Assembly: GCA_003142495.1 (NCBI GenBank) | Contig: PLMM01000388.1 | Location: 1-8,393 of the forward strand | Length of the DNA stretch: 8,393 nucleotides | DNA from: Gemmatimonadota bacterium | Lineage (GTDB): Bacteria; Gemmatimonadota; Gemmatimonadetes; Gemmatimonadales; Gemmatimonadaceae | Direction of reading: 5' to 3' | Part shown: in pieces, positions 1-7,085 of the stretch | How positions within the stretch are numbered: position 1 is the stretch's first letter | Layout of the letters: the number at the start of each line of letters is the position of its first letter | Translations under genes and position numbers: made by a program | Notes under the pieces: generated by a model | What the model saw: the letters and a program-made list of their open reading frames with translations, nothing else | Told to the model about the DNA's origin: nothing | Databases searched by the model: none

Positions 1-242
1 TGGTGATCACGCCCGAGGTGCAGCTCTCCGGCTTCGTGCGCGAGCACGCCCTGGGAATCGTCGCCGAGGGAAACGCGGGCGCGCTCGCGGAGTCCGTCGC
101 CGCCGCGCTGGACGACAGCGTGCTCCGCAAGCGCTGCCGCACTCAGGGCGCGGCGCTCGTCTCACGCTACTTTTCCCCGAGCGCAATCGGCGAGCAGCTG
201 CTCGACATGTATCGCTTCGCCAACGAACACCCTCCGGCCTGA
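1..242 (+). CDS. Glycosyltransferase, GT4-type, C-terminal end (5' partial)
   Basis: This is the last 79 codons of a gene that enters from the left edge; codons begin at base 3, so bases 1-2 finish a split codon and no true start is visible. The residues VITPEV, then FVREHALGIV, a short EGNAGALAESVAAAL helix and a closing RYFSPSAIGEQLLDMY follow the usual end of GT-B fold, family 4 glycosyltransferases. There the 'TPEVG..E.V....G..V..GD...LA' stretch lies in the nucleotide-sugar binding domain, followed by the C-terminal helix that crosses back to the acceptor domain. The catalytic E-x7-E region is mostly outside the window, so donor and acceptor cannot be judged. The stop lies 15 bases before the carbamoyltransferase start, which suggests one transcript and a role in building the same polysaccharide. 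Family assignment rests on the C-terminal pattern alone. Confidence 0.78.
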   Translation, partial: VITPEVQLSGFVREHALGIVAEGNAGALAESVAAALDDSVLRKRCRTQGAALVSRYFSPSAIGEQLLDMYRFANEHPPA

Positions 243-257
243 GCGTCACACGACCGA

Positions 258-2027
258 ATGTATGTACTCGGCATCAACGCCTATCACGGCGATGTCTCCG
301 CAGTGTTGCTCAAGGATGGGCAGCTCCTCACGGCGCTCGAGGAGGAACGCTTTCGCCGCATCAAGCATTGGGCGGGCTTCCCTACGCTGTCGATCCAGCG
401 CTGCCTGGAGATGGCGGGCATCTCCGGCGCTGAGCTGAGCCACGTTGCGATCAGCCGCGATCCGAAGGCGCATCTGCTGCGCAAGGCCCTCTTCACGCTC
501 ACGAAGCGCCCGAATCTCTCCATCGTTCGCGACCGCCTGCGCAACGCCGGCCAGCTGCGCGATGTACGGACGCCGCTCGCCGCGGCGCTCGGGATGCCGG
601 TAGGCAAGCTGCCGAAGCTCCACTATGTGGAGCATCATCCATCGCATCTCGCGAGCGCGTTCTTCGTCTCGCCGTTCGAGGATGCCGCCATCTGCGCCAT
701 CGATGGCTTCGGCGACTTCGTGTCGACCTCGATGGCGGTGGGGCGCGGCAACCACTTCGACGTGCTCGCGCGCGTGTACTTCCCGCACTCGCTCGGGATG
801 CTTTACACCGCCGTGACGCAGTACCTCGGCTTCATGGGCTACGGCGACGAGTTCAAGATCATGGGGCTCGCTCCGTACGGCGAGCCGGAATTCGTGCCCG
901 AGCTCAGGAAGCTCGTGAAGCTGAAGGCGGGCGGCACCTTCGAGCTCTCGCTCGAGTACTTCCGCCACTGGAACGAGGGCGTCGACATGGAGTGGAGCGA
1001 CGGCTATCCGACGCTCGGGCGCGTGTACTCGCCGGCGCTAGAGAAGCTTCTCGGACCGCCGCGAAACAAGGATGCGCCGCTCACGAAGCGCGACGAGAAT
1101 CTGGCTCGCTCACTACAGGCCGTGTACGAGGAGTGTGCATTCCACGTACTGAACGGGCTCTGGGAGCGCACGAAGAATCCACGCCTGTGCATGGCCGGCG
1201 GATGCGCGATGAACAGCGTGGCAAACGGGAAGGTGCGCGCCAACACGCCGTTCGAGGAGCTGTACATCCAGCCCGCATCCGGCGACAACGGAACCGCGCT
1301 CGGCGCCGCATTCTACGTGTGGAATCAGACGCTCAGGAAGCCGCGGTCGTTCGTGATGGAGCACGGCTACTGGGGCACTTCGTATCCGGCCTCCGACGTT
1401 GGCCCGCTGGTCGATGCGCGGCGCGACGCCGAGTGGAGGTACGATCGCGTCACGTTCGACGACGAGGCGGGCGTGTGTCGTCGCGCGGCAGAGCTCATTG
1501 CCGAGGGGAATGTGGTTGGGTGGTTCCAGGGGCGCATGGAGTGGGGGGCGCGCGCGCTCGGCAATCGCAGCATTCTAGCCGATCCGCGGCGGGCGGACAT
1601 GCGCGACCTGATCAATACGAAGATCAAGTTCCGGGAGAAATTCCGCCCCTTCGCGCCGTCGATTCTGGAGGAGGCGTTGGACGAGTACTTCGTGGATGCG
1701 GCGCCCGATCCGTTCATGCAGCAGGTGTACGCCGTGCGACCGGACAAGCGCGCAGTGCTGCCCGCGATCACGCACGCGGACGGGAGCGGTCGCTTGCAGA
1801 CTGTGAGCGAGCGCACAAATCCCCGATACTATCGGCTGATCCAGGAATTTTCTCGCATTTCCGGCGTCCCGGTCGTCCTCAATACGAGCTTCAATGAGAA
1901 CGAGCCGATCGTCGATACTCCGGAACAGGCGCTCGACTGCTTTCTCCGCACGCGTATGGATGCGATCGTGGTTGGGAACACCGTCATTCGCAGGCAGAAA
2001 AGCAGCGAGTCGGTTAGCTTACCATGA
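258..2027 (+). CDS. O-carbamoyltransferase, NodU/TobZ/CmcH family
   Basis: This 589-residue protein has the usual full length of the family. These enzymes make carbamoyl-adenylate from carbamoyl phosphate and ATP, then pass the carbamoyl group to a hydroxyl, often of a sugar. The N-terminal Kae1/ASKHA-like part (about 1-350) shows the metal-site histidines in HHPSH (126-130), D149-G, the DEFKIMGLAPYG block (197-208), AGGCAMN (313-319) and SGDNGTALGAA (341-351). The C-terminal YrdC-like part (about 370-575) shows WFQGRMEWGARALGNRSIL (422-440), KFRPFAPSILEE (461-472) and LNTSFNENEP (541-550). All family blocks are present, so it should be active. The ATG at 258 gives the expected MYVLGINAYHGD opening; no clear Shine-Dalgarno is seen, consistent with coupling to the glycosyltransferase stop 15 bases upstream. 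The substrate cannot be read from sequence; context points to a sugar nucleotide or a lipid-linked or polymeric glycan of this cluster. Confidence 0.95.
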   Translation: MYVLGINAYHGDVSAVLLKDGQLLTALEEERFRRIKHWAGFPTLSIQRCLEMAGISGAELSHVAISRDPKAHLLRKALFTLTKRPNLSIVRDRLRNAGQLRDVRTPLAAALGMPVGKLPKLHYVEHHPSHLASAFFVSPFEDAAICAIDGFGDFVSTSMAVGRGNHFDVLARVYFPHSLGMLYTAVTQYLGFMGYGDEFKIMGLAPYGEPEFVPELRKLVKLKAGGTFELSLEYFRHWNEGVDMEWSDGYPTLGRVYSPALEKLLGPPRNKDAPLTKRDENLARSLQAVYEECAFHVLNGLWERTKNPRLCMAGGCAMNSVANGKVRANTPFEELYIQPASGDNGTALGAAFYVWNQTLRKPRSFVMEHGYWGTSYPASDVGPLVDARRDAEWRYDRVTFDDEAGVCRRAAELIAEGNVVGWFQGRMEWGARALGNRSILADPRRADMRDLINTKIKFREKFRPFAPSILEEALDEYFVDAAPDPFMQQVYAVRPDKRAVLPAITHADGSGRLQTVSERTNPRYYRLIQEFSRISGVPVVLNTSFNENEPIVDTPEQALDCFLRTRMDAIVVGNTVIRRQKSSESVSLP

Positions 2028-2076
2028 GGCTGCGTCGTCGTATCTCGTCCCGTAGCTGACACTTAGACCCGATAGG

Positions 2077-4521
2077 ATGTCCGAACTCCTTCCCTCCGGC
2101 GAAACGGTTCCGGTCAACGCGCTCAGCGCGCCCTCGACCTGGCCGCGCGTGCTCACCTCGGCGGACGCTCCGCGCCAGGGCGGCGCGGGCGACCTGGGTG
2201 ATCTCAAGGAAATTCTCGGGATCGTGCGGCGGCGGCGCTGGCTGGTGCTGTCCTTCGCCTCGCTCGGTGCAGGCATTGCCGCCTACTTCGCGTACTCTGC
2301 GAAGCCAGTCTTTCTTGCGTCGGCATCGGTGCGCATCGCCGATGCGCGCAACGCGCTCAGCGGCGGCATTGCCGATGCACCGCGCGACAACATCGGCAGC
2401 AGCTACTCCGTCGATCCGGTGCTCTCGCAGATTCAGGTGCTCAAGAGCCGCGAGGTCGCGGCGGAGGCCGTGCGCAGGCAGCCGCTCGGACTGATCGTGT
2501 ACCCCGAGGGTTTTCCGGCAAGCGACGTTGACCAGGTGAAGGTCGACAGCCTCCAGCTTCGAAGCACTGCAATAACGGTCGACTTCGACGCGGACAGCTA
2601 CACGCTTCACGAGAGCGGGCACGATCTCACTGCGCGCTACGGCCAGCCGCTGTCGGTTGCGGGCGTGACGCTCGCGATCGTGCGGCGGCCGGCGCGTCGC
2701 AGCGCGATCATCGGTGTTCTCTCCAAGTACAACGCCATCGGCATGCTGCTGGACGGCGTAGATGCGCGGCCGCGAAAGAGCACCGACGTCGTCGATGTCA
2801 CCTACCGCGCAAACGATCCGTTTGTCGCGCAGCAGGTCGTGAACTCGATTGTCGATTCGTACAAGGAAGTCAACGCGGACATTGCGCAGCAGCAGTCGCG
2901 CCGTCGCCGCGAGTTCATTCAGGAGCAGTTGAAGCAGACGGACTCGCTGTTCGCTGATGCCACTGGCGCGCTGAGCAACTATCGCACGCAGGTGCAGGTG
3001 TACGGCTCGGACGCGCGCGTGGCGGCCGAACAGACCGGGTTGATGACGCTCGACGTGACGCGCGAGCAGCTCGCGGCGGACAAGAATACGCTGCAGTCGC
3101 TGCTCGACAATCTGCAGAACGGCTCGAAGGATACGCACAGCGAGCGACTGGACGCGCTCATGGCGTCGCCCGGCGTCGCGGAGAACACGGTGGTGACCGC
3201 GTTGTTCGGCCAGTACATCCAGCTTCGCACGAAGCGGGATTCACTCACGACGGGTGGATGGTCGTCGGCGAAGAGCAATCCCGATGTCATGAAGCTCGAC
3301 ACGCTCATTGCGACGACGCAGGCGGGACTGCTCTCCGCCGTTCGCAGCAACGTGCAGGCAGTCGACGCGCGCCTGGCGTCGCTCGACGCGCTGCGCACGC
3401 GGAACTCCGCGCAGATGCAGAAGCTCCCCGGCGTGCAGGCCGTCGAGGCTCGGCTTCTTCAGCGAGTGGAGACCGCGCGCAAGATGGCGGATCAGTTGCG
3501 CGAGGAGTATCAGCGCGCGCGCATCTCGGAGGCTGTGGAAGTCGGCCAGGTGGAGCTGGTGGATCTCGCCGTGCAGCCCGACACGCCGATCGGGCGCGGC
3601 GCGCTGTTCCGCATCTTCACGGGGCTGATCATCGGCCTGATGCTCGGCGGTGGCGCGGCGGTGCTCGCGGAACGGCTCAACACCACCGTGCGCAGGCGTG
3701 ACGACGTCGAGCTGATGCTCCACGTGCCGGGGCTCGCGGTGATTCCTCAGATCTCGACGCCGCGCAAGCTCGGCTCACTGGGACGTGCGCTCAAGCTGCC
3801 CGGGATGACCGTGCGCCGCGACAAGTACTCGAGCGATGCGCTCGTGACGATCAGCGACTTCGGATCGGTGGGCGCGGAGGCGTACCGCACCCTTCGCACG
3901 AACCTGATATTCTCGCAGGCGATTCAGACGCTCCGCACGATCGTGGTGACGAGCCCGTCGCCGAAGGACGGGAAGACGACCACGGCCGCCAATCTCGCGG
4001 TGACGTTCGCGCAGCAGGGGATGCGCGTGCTCATCATCGATTGCGACATGCGGAAGGCGCGCCTCCACTATCTGTTTCAACTGCCGCGCGAACCGGGCTT
4101 TTCGCAGCTGCTCGCGAAGCAGGCGACGATCGAGCAGGTGGTGCAGCAGACGTCGGTGGAGAATCTGTCGCTCATCGCCGCGGGGCTGCTGCCGGCCAAT
4201 CCGTCGGAGCTGCTCGGCAGCGCGATCGCGCGCTCGACTATCGAGTCGCTCTCGACGAAGTACGACATCGTGATTCTCGATACGCCGCCCGTGCACGTCG
4301 CGGCCGACGCGCTCATTCTCGGCAGCATGGCGAACGGAGTATTGCTCGTGCTTCGGGCCGGCTACTCCGAGCGCGAGGCGGCGCAGCAGGCGCTGCAGCG
4401 GCTGCTCAATGTCGGGGCGCACGTGGTGGGCGCGGTGCTCAACGATCCCGACCACAAGGTGCCCGAATATGGCGCCTATTACTACTATTACGACTACCAC
4501 GACGAGAAGGTCGAGGCGTAG
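2077..4521 (+). CDS. Polysaccharide co-polymerase fused to BY-type tyrosine autokinase (Wzc-like)
   Basis: This 814-residue inner-membrane protein would set polysaccharide chain length and drive export through cycles of tyrosine autophosphorylation. A proline/alanine-rich cytosolic tail (1-45) leads to a Wzz-like segment, with transmembrane helix 1 at about 54-74. A long, mostly helical periplasmic region follows (about 75-507), with likely coiled coil at 265-345 and 420-485, and then helix 2 at about 508-531. The cytosolic kinase has the oligomerisation motif EAYRTLR (601-607, exact E-x2-R-x2-R), Walker A SPSPKDGKTTTA with K633, Walker A' VLIIDCDMRK (651-660; D655, D657) and Walker B IVILDTPP (D735). 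The tail holds seven tyrosines (798, 801-805, 807), the autophosphorylation cluster typical of Wzc/CpsD/EpsB kinases. It is the single-chain form, as in most Gram-negatives. ATG 2077 is chosen because it gives a complete protein; the upstream AGG abuts the ATG and is not a good Shine-Dalgarno. It follows the carbamoyltransferase by 49 bases. No cognate phosphatase lies in the window. Confidence 0.96.
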   Translation: MSELLPSGETVPVNALSAPSTWPRVLTSADAPRQGGAGDLGDLKEILGIVRRRRWLVLSFASLGAGIAAYFAYSAKPVFLASASVRIADARNALSGGIADAPRDNIGSSYSVDPVLSQIQVLKSREVAAEAVRRQPLGLIVYPEGFPASDVDQVKVDSLQLRSTAITVDFDADSYTLHESGHDLTARYGQPLSVAGVTLAIVRRPARRSAIIGVLSKYNAIGMLLDGVDARPRKSTDVVDVTYRANDPFVAQQVVNSIVDSYKEVNADIAQQQSRRRREFIQEQLKQTDSLFADATGALSNYRTQVQVYGSDARVAAEQTGLMTLDVTREQLAADKNTLQSLLDNLQNGSKDTHSERLDALMASPGVAENTVVTALFGQYIQLRTKRDSLTTGGWSSAKSNPDVMKLDTLIATTQAGLLSAVRSNVQAVDARLASLDALRTRNSAQMQKLPGVQAVEARLLQRVETARKMADQLREEYQRARISEAVEVGQVELVDLAVQPDTPIGRGALFRIFTGLIIGLMLGGGAAVLAERLNTTVRRRDDVELMLHVPGLAVIPQISTPRKLGSLGRALKLPGMTVRRDKYSSDALVTISDFGSVGAEAYRTLRTNLIFSQAIQTLRTIVVTSPSPKDGKTTTAANLAVTFAQQGMRVLIIDCDMRKARLHYLFQLPREPGFSQLLAKQATIEQVVQQTSVENLSLIAAGLLPANPSELLGSAIARSTIESLSTKYDIVILDTPPVHVAADALILGSMANGVLLVLRAGYSEREAAQQALQRLLNVGAHVVGAVLNDPDHKVPEYGAYYYYYDYHDEKVEA

Positions 4522-4545
4522 CAGCGGTTGGTCGTGGCGACCGCG

Positions 4546-5739
4546 ATGAGCGACCGCCTCGCATCGCCCGAGCTCGCGCTCCTTCTGCACGCCGCGGCGA
4601 GTGACGGCACGGTGGCTGCGCGCGATCGCACGCGAGAGCTCGCGCAGGATGTTGTCAGCTGGCCGCGCTTCCTCGAGCGCGCGGTGCAGCATGCCGTGAT
4701 TCCGCTGATGGATCACGAGCTTGGGCGCCACGCGGCCGATCTGGTCGCCCCCGAGGTGGCCTCGTGGCTTCGCGCAGCCGCGCAGGAGGGCGCAGTTCGA
4801 AGCTTGCGTCTCACGGGGGAGCTCGTGGCCGTGCAGCGCGTGCTGAGTGGCGCCGGCATCGACGCGATCCCCTTCAAGGGGCCCACGCTCGCGGCGCTCG
4901 TGTACGGCAACCTGTCGCTGCGACAGTTCGAGGATCTCGACATTCTCGTGCGCGACCGTGAGCTCGATCGCGCGCGCGCGGCGCTCCTGGCGGCCGGCTT
5001 TGCGCCGGTGCTGGAGCTGAACGAGGATCAGCGCGCCTCGATCGTGCTCTCCGGGCACCACGAGCAGCTGTACCACGCGGAGAGTGGCAGCACGGTGGAG
5101 CTCCACTGGTCGCTGAACAATCGGGCGCTCACGCACGATGCCTTCGAGCACGAGTGGTGGAGGGGCCGGCAAACGGTCACGATCGGCGGCTTTGCGATGG
5201 AGACGCTGGGTCCGGAGCGATTGCTGCTCTATCTGTGCATGCACGGTGGAAAGCATTCGTGGGCACGACTGAGCTGGCTGTGCGATCTGCAGCGCGCACT
5301 GCGCACGTACGCGCGCGCGGACTGGAGCGAGATCTGGCTGCTCGCGCGCGCGAACGGTGCGACGCGGATGGTCGCGATCGGCCTCGCGCTCGTCGAGGAG
5401 CTGTTCGATGGGCAGTCGCTCACGGCTCCTGCATGGGCGGCTCGGCCGCGCGATGCGCACGCCGACCGGCTGTGCACCCTCATCGCGCGCCGACTCCGCG
5501 ACGAGCCGATTCCCAAGCGCCCGCTCGATTTTCGCGTCCAGCTCCAGTCGCGCGAGCGATACGGGGATCGCCTTCGCTATACTTGGCATATTCTCGCGGC
5601 ACCGCACGCGTCCGACGTAGCGCTCCTCGGACTTCCTTACAGTCTTCACTTCATGTATTACGTCCTTCGCCCAATGCGCCTTGTCTGGAAGAATCTCGTT
5701 CGTCGCACCGCCGGCCACCCTTGGCCTCGCCGGAAATAG
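4546..5739 (+). CDS. Nucleotidyltransferase-fold protein of unknown function (PF14907-like)
   Basis: A 397-residue protein resembling the 'uncharacterised nucleotidyltransferase' family, a polymerase-beta-like fold often found in exopolysaccharide, exosortase and lasso-peptide clusters. Numbered from ATG 4546, visible marks are FKGPTLAALVYGN (110-122), LRQFEDLDILV (125-135) with the acidic pair D130/D132 expected at a metal site, ELHWSL (185-190), and the LYLCMHGGKHSWARLSWLCDL region (229-249). The N-terminal and C-terminal portions look helical; no signal peptide or clear membrane span is visible. The frame is open from TTG 4528 and GTG 4534, but ATG 4546 is preferred because only it is a standard start; no strong Shine-Dalgarno settles the matter. 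The gene sits 24 bases after the kinase and 1 base before the export lipoprotein, so it is probably co-transcribed and used in the same pathway. Whether it transfers nucleotides to a sugar, protein or small molecule is unknown; the symbol is left blank. Confidence 0.85.
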   Translation: MSDRLASPELALLLHAAASDGTVAARDRTRELAQDVVSWPRFLERAVQHAVIPLMDHELGRHAADLVAPEVASWLRAAAQEGAVRSLRLTGELVAVQRVLSGAGIDAIPFKGPTLAALVYGNLSLRQFEDLDILVRDRELDRARAALLAAGFAPVLELNEDQRASIVLSGHHEQLYHAESGSTVELHWSLNNRALTHDAFEHEWWRGRQTVTIGGFAMETLGPERLLLYLCMHGGKHSWARLSWLCDLQRALRTYARADWSEIWLLARANGATRMVAIGLALVEELFDGQSLTAPAWAARPRDAHADRLCTLIARRLRDEPIPKRPLDFRVQLQSRERYGDRLRYTWHILAAPHASDVALLGLPYSLHFMYYVLRPMRLVWKNLVRRTAGHPWPRRK

Positions 5740-5740
5740 A

Positions 5741-6421
5741 ATGAAATTGACGAGAATTTTGCGTGCGACAATGCTCGTGCTCTCGGTGCTGTCGCTGGCG
5801 TCGTGTCTAACGCCTCGAGGTCGCGCTCCCGACCAGGTCCCGCCTCCTCAGCCTCGCACCGATGGTGAGATTCCGGTAGGTCCACCCGCGATGCTGCATC
5901 CGGGGGACTCCGTGCGCATCGCAGTCTGGCGAAATCCGGAGCTCAGCGGCGCATTTCTCGTATCGGACGACGGCACAATCCAGCATCCGCTCTATCAGGT
6001 TATTCACGTGGCGCAGGTACCGCTCGATTCGGTGACGGCGCGCATCGGCGCATTCCTCACGCAGTACACGACGACCCCCCAATTCGTCGTGCAGCCGGCG
6101 TTCCACATCGTCGTACGCGGAGAGGTTCGCAGCCCGGCCGTTTATACCGTACCACTCGAGGCAACGCTGGGCAGTGCCATCGCCGTTGCCGGCGGGCCAA
6201 CCGCGGAAGCGCAGCTGCGGAAGGTTATTCTCGTGCGCGACCAGCACACGTACCATCTCGACCTCTCCGATCCGGCGGCGCCGTGGACCGCAACGCCAAT
6301 TCGTTCGGGCGATCAGTTGATCATCGGGCGAAAGAGCAATTTATTCTTCGGGACGATTCTTCCACTCGTTACCGCCTCGGCGGCCGTAGCGTCGCTCATC
6401 AGCGTGCTGCGGCACTATTGA
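5741..6421 (+). CDS. Polysaccharide export lipoprotein, OPX/Wza family (short form)
   Basis: A 226-residue outer-membrane polysaccharide exporter. Residues 1-22 form a lipoprotein signal peptide: basic KLTR, a hydrophobic core, then lipobox LASC with C22 as the lipidated cysteine. A proline-rich linker (30-50) leads to a Poly_export (PES) domain beginning LHPGDSVRIAVWRNPEL (52-68) and ending near FVVQPA (115-120). One SLBB domain follows (about 121-165: FHIVVRGEVRSPAVYTVPL, then AVAGGPT), and GDQLIIGRKSN (190-200) closes the fold. A hydrophobic stretch (202-223) ends the protein. Canonical Wza is longer, with further ring domains, so this is a compact member. The frame stays open upstream to 5681, but only ATG 5741 puts the signal peptide at the N-terminus, and GGAAAT at 5732-5737 may aid initiation. 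Only one base separates it from the previous stop, suggesting translational coupling. It should partner the Wzc-like kinase across the periplasm. Confidence 0.93.
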   Translation: MKLTRILRATMLVLSVLSLASCLTPRGRAPDQVPPPQPRTDGEIPVGPPAMLHPGDSVRIAVWRNPELSGAFLVSDDGTIQHPLYQVIHVAQVPLDSVTARIGAFLTQYTTTPQFVVQPAFHIVVRGEVRSPAVYTVPLEATLGSAIAVAGGPTAEAQLRKVILVRDQHTYHLDLSDPAAPWTATPIRSGDQLIIGRKSNLFFGTILPLVTASAAVASLISVLRHY

Positions 6422-6502
6422 GCGCTTAGTTACAAGACGGTCAATTGGCGCCGCCGCGCAAGGGACGTAGATTCCGGCATACTGTCCGATCGCCCACGCA
6501 TT

Positions 6503-6522
6503 GATTGGCCGAGCGGTCAGTC
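6503..6522. other. 8-bp hairpin with GAGC loop
   Basis: GATTGGCC (6503-6510) can pair with GGTCAGTC (6515-6522) around a 4-base GAGC loop; two of the eight pairs are G-T wobbles on the + strand RNA. A T-rich patch (ATTTGTTTTC, 6531-6540) follows only after an 8-base spacer, so it is at best an imperfect terminator for the upstream operon. It may instead be a 5' leader or processing structure, or chance. The core also resembles a tRNA D-arm, but no tRNA can be folded around it. Confidence 0.35.
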
Positions 6523-6631
6523 TCGTAAGGATTTGTTTTCAATAAGGCGTGAATCTCGCTAGCGGCCTGCTCCTTGCAAATCGATATGAAACACCAGCAT
6601 ACGCATTGGATCGGCGGTATCGACAAGGTCT

Positions 6632-6656
6632 GAACGATTTCAGTTCGCCACGCGTA
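6632..6656 (+). promoter_or_regulatory. Possible ECF-sigma-type promoter for the KGG gene
   Basis: GAAC (6632-6635) and CGTA (6653-6656) are separated by 17 bases, like the GGAAC-N16/17-CGTT pattern known for some ECF sigma factors in stress responses. The match is partial (TGAAC rather than GGAAC, CGTA rather than CGTT). It lies about 50 bases before the ATG, and a stress-type product would suit it. No good housekeeping -35/-10 pair is seen nearby; TCGACA (6620-6625) and TATTTA (6655-6660) are 29 bases apart, which is too far. This is pattern inference only. Confidence 0.25.
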
Positions 6657-6692
6657 TTTAGTCGGTGCCGCACTTCGTTTCCCAATAACGTT

Positions 6693-6698
6693 GGAGAG
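6693..6698 (+). promoter_or_regulatory. Ribosome binding site deciding the KGG gene start
   Basis: GGAGAG lies 7 bases before ATG 6706, the best Shine-Dalgarno in the window. It overlaps the alternative TTG at 6691 and so argues for the ATG as the true start. Confidence 0.7.
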
Positions 6699-6705
6699 CT
6701 GCAGG

Positions 6706-7062
6706 ATGCCGAACAACACGGATGGCCAGAGCCGAAGCAATCGCGGATTTGCCGCGATGGACGTCGATCAGCAGCGCGAGATCGCCAGCAAAGGCGGACG
6801 CGCCGCACACGAGCAGGGCACCGCTCACGAATTTTCTCCTGACGAAGCTCGCGCCGCGGGACGGAAGGGCGGAGTGTCGGTGAGCAAGAATCGCCAGCAC
6901 ATGTCCGAGATCGGACGCAAGGGCGGCGAAGCGCGCGGTCGCAAGCAGGGTCGCGGCAACGGCAGCGCAGCTCGTGAGAACGGCGCAGCACCGGAGTCGA
7001 ACGGCGGCGATGGCGCGATGTTCGGTCCGCCCAATCCACTCGATGTGATCAACGAAATCTGA
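6706..7062 (+). CDS. KGG-repeat stress-type protein (YciG/GsiB-like)
   Basis: A 118-residue, strongly hydrophilic protein with three KGG motifs (29-31, 54-56, 72-74). The first repeat, RGFAAMD...QQREIASKGGRAAHEQGTAHEF (13-43), matches the YciG/KGG (stress-induced bacterial acidophilic repeat) family, in which 'GFASMD..KQREIASKGG' is the signature. The second, SPDEARAAGRKGG (44-56), and third, MSEIGRKGGEARGRK (66-80), are variants. A low-complexity Gly/Asn/Ala segment (80-103) leads to a distinct FGPPNPLDVINEI tail. There is no signal peptide or membrane segment, so it is probably cytosolic and largely disordered. Family members are linked to general stress, desiccation or motility in some bacteria, but no biochemical activity is settled. 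ATG 6706 is chosen from the GGAGAG at 6693-6698. It sits alone between the polysaccharide operon and a strong terminator, so it is likely its own transcription unit. Confidence 0.88.
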   Translation: MPNNTDGQSRSNRGFAAMDVDQQREIASKGGRAAHEQGTAHEFSPDEARAAGRKGGVSVSKNRQHMSEIGRKGGEARGRKQGRGNGSAARENGAAPESNGGDGAMFGPPNPLDVINEI

Positions 7063-7085
7063 TCGATCACGTAGTCGTAGATGAA

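Larger units (their letters stand above)
6422..6705. other. Intergenic region between export operon and KGG gene
   Basis: This 284-base stretch is visibly richer in A and T than the genes to its left. No coding sequence is convincing: an open - strand frame (6441-6740) lacks a ribosome binding site, overlaps the KGG gene start and has an odd, cysteine-rich translation. It holds a hairpin at 6503-6522, a candidate promoter at 6632-6656 and the ribosome binding site of the downstream gene. No clear intrinsic terminator directly follows the operon stop; the weak TTGGCGC/GCGCAA pairing near 6445-6461 has no T-run. Confidence 0.6.

Noticed and set aside
246..968. - strand open frame (240 codons) opposite the carbamoyltransferase N-terminus.
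   Set aside because: The + strand frame carries all the carbamoyltransferase motifs; the antisense translation has none.
2014..3138. - strand open frame (374 codons) opposite the Wzz-like region.
   Set aside because: Same pattern: Arg/Ala/Val/His-rich shadow of a well-supported + strand gene, without a motif.
4969..4984. Alternating CG run (CGCGCGCGCG) as a possible Z-DNA or repeat element.
   Set aside because: It lies inside a coding region as ordinary Arg/Ala codons, and short CG runs occur throughout this GC-rich sequence.
3775..5718. Long - strand open frame (647 codons) opposite the kinase and nucleotidyltransferase genes.
   Set aside because: It is antisense to two genes with clear family motifs, its translation is Arg/His/Glu-rich with no recognisable domain, and such frames are expected in GC-rich DNA.
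6501..6560. tRNA-like stretch: GGCCGAGCGGTC resembles a Leu/Ser tRNA D-arm, and GAATCTCGC downstream resembles the 3' side of a T-arm.
   Set aside because: No matching acceptor stem, anticodon stem or complete T-arm could be folded; the similarity is explained by the simple 6503-6522 hairpin.
6441..6740. Small - strand open frame (99 codons) filling most of the intergenic region.
   Set aside because: It has no ribosome binding site, overlaps the start and Shine-Dalgarno of the KGG gene, and gives an atypical cysteine-rich translation.
6549..6842. Small + strand frame (97 codons) overlapping the KGG gene start.
   Set aside because: It is in a different frame from the KGG motifs, and its latter half is an Arg-rich shadow of that gene.
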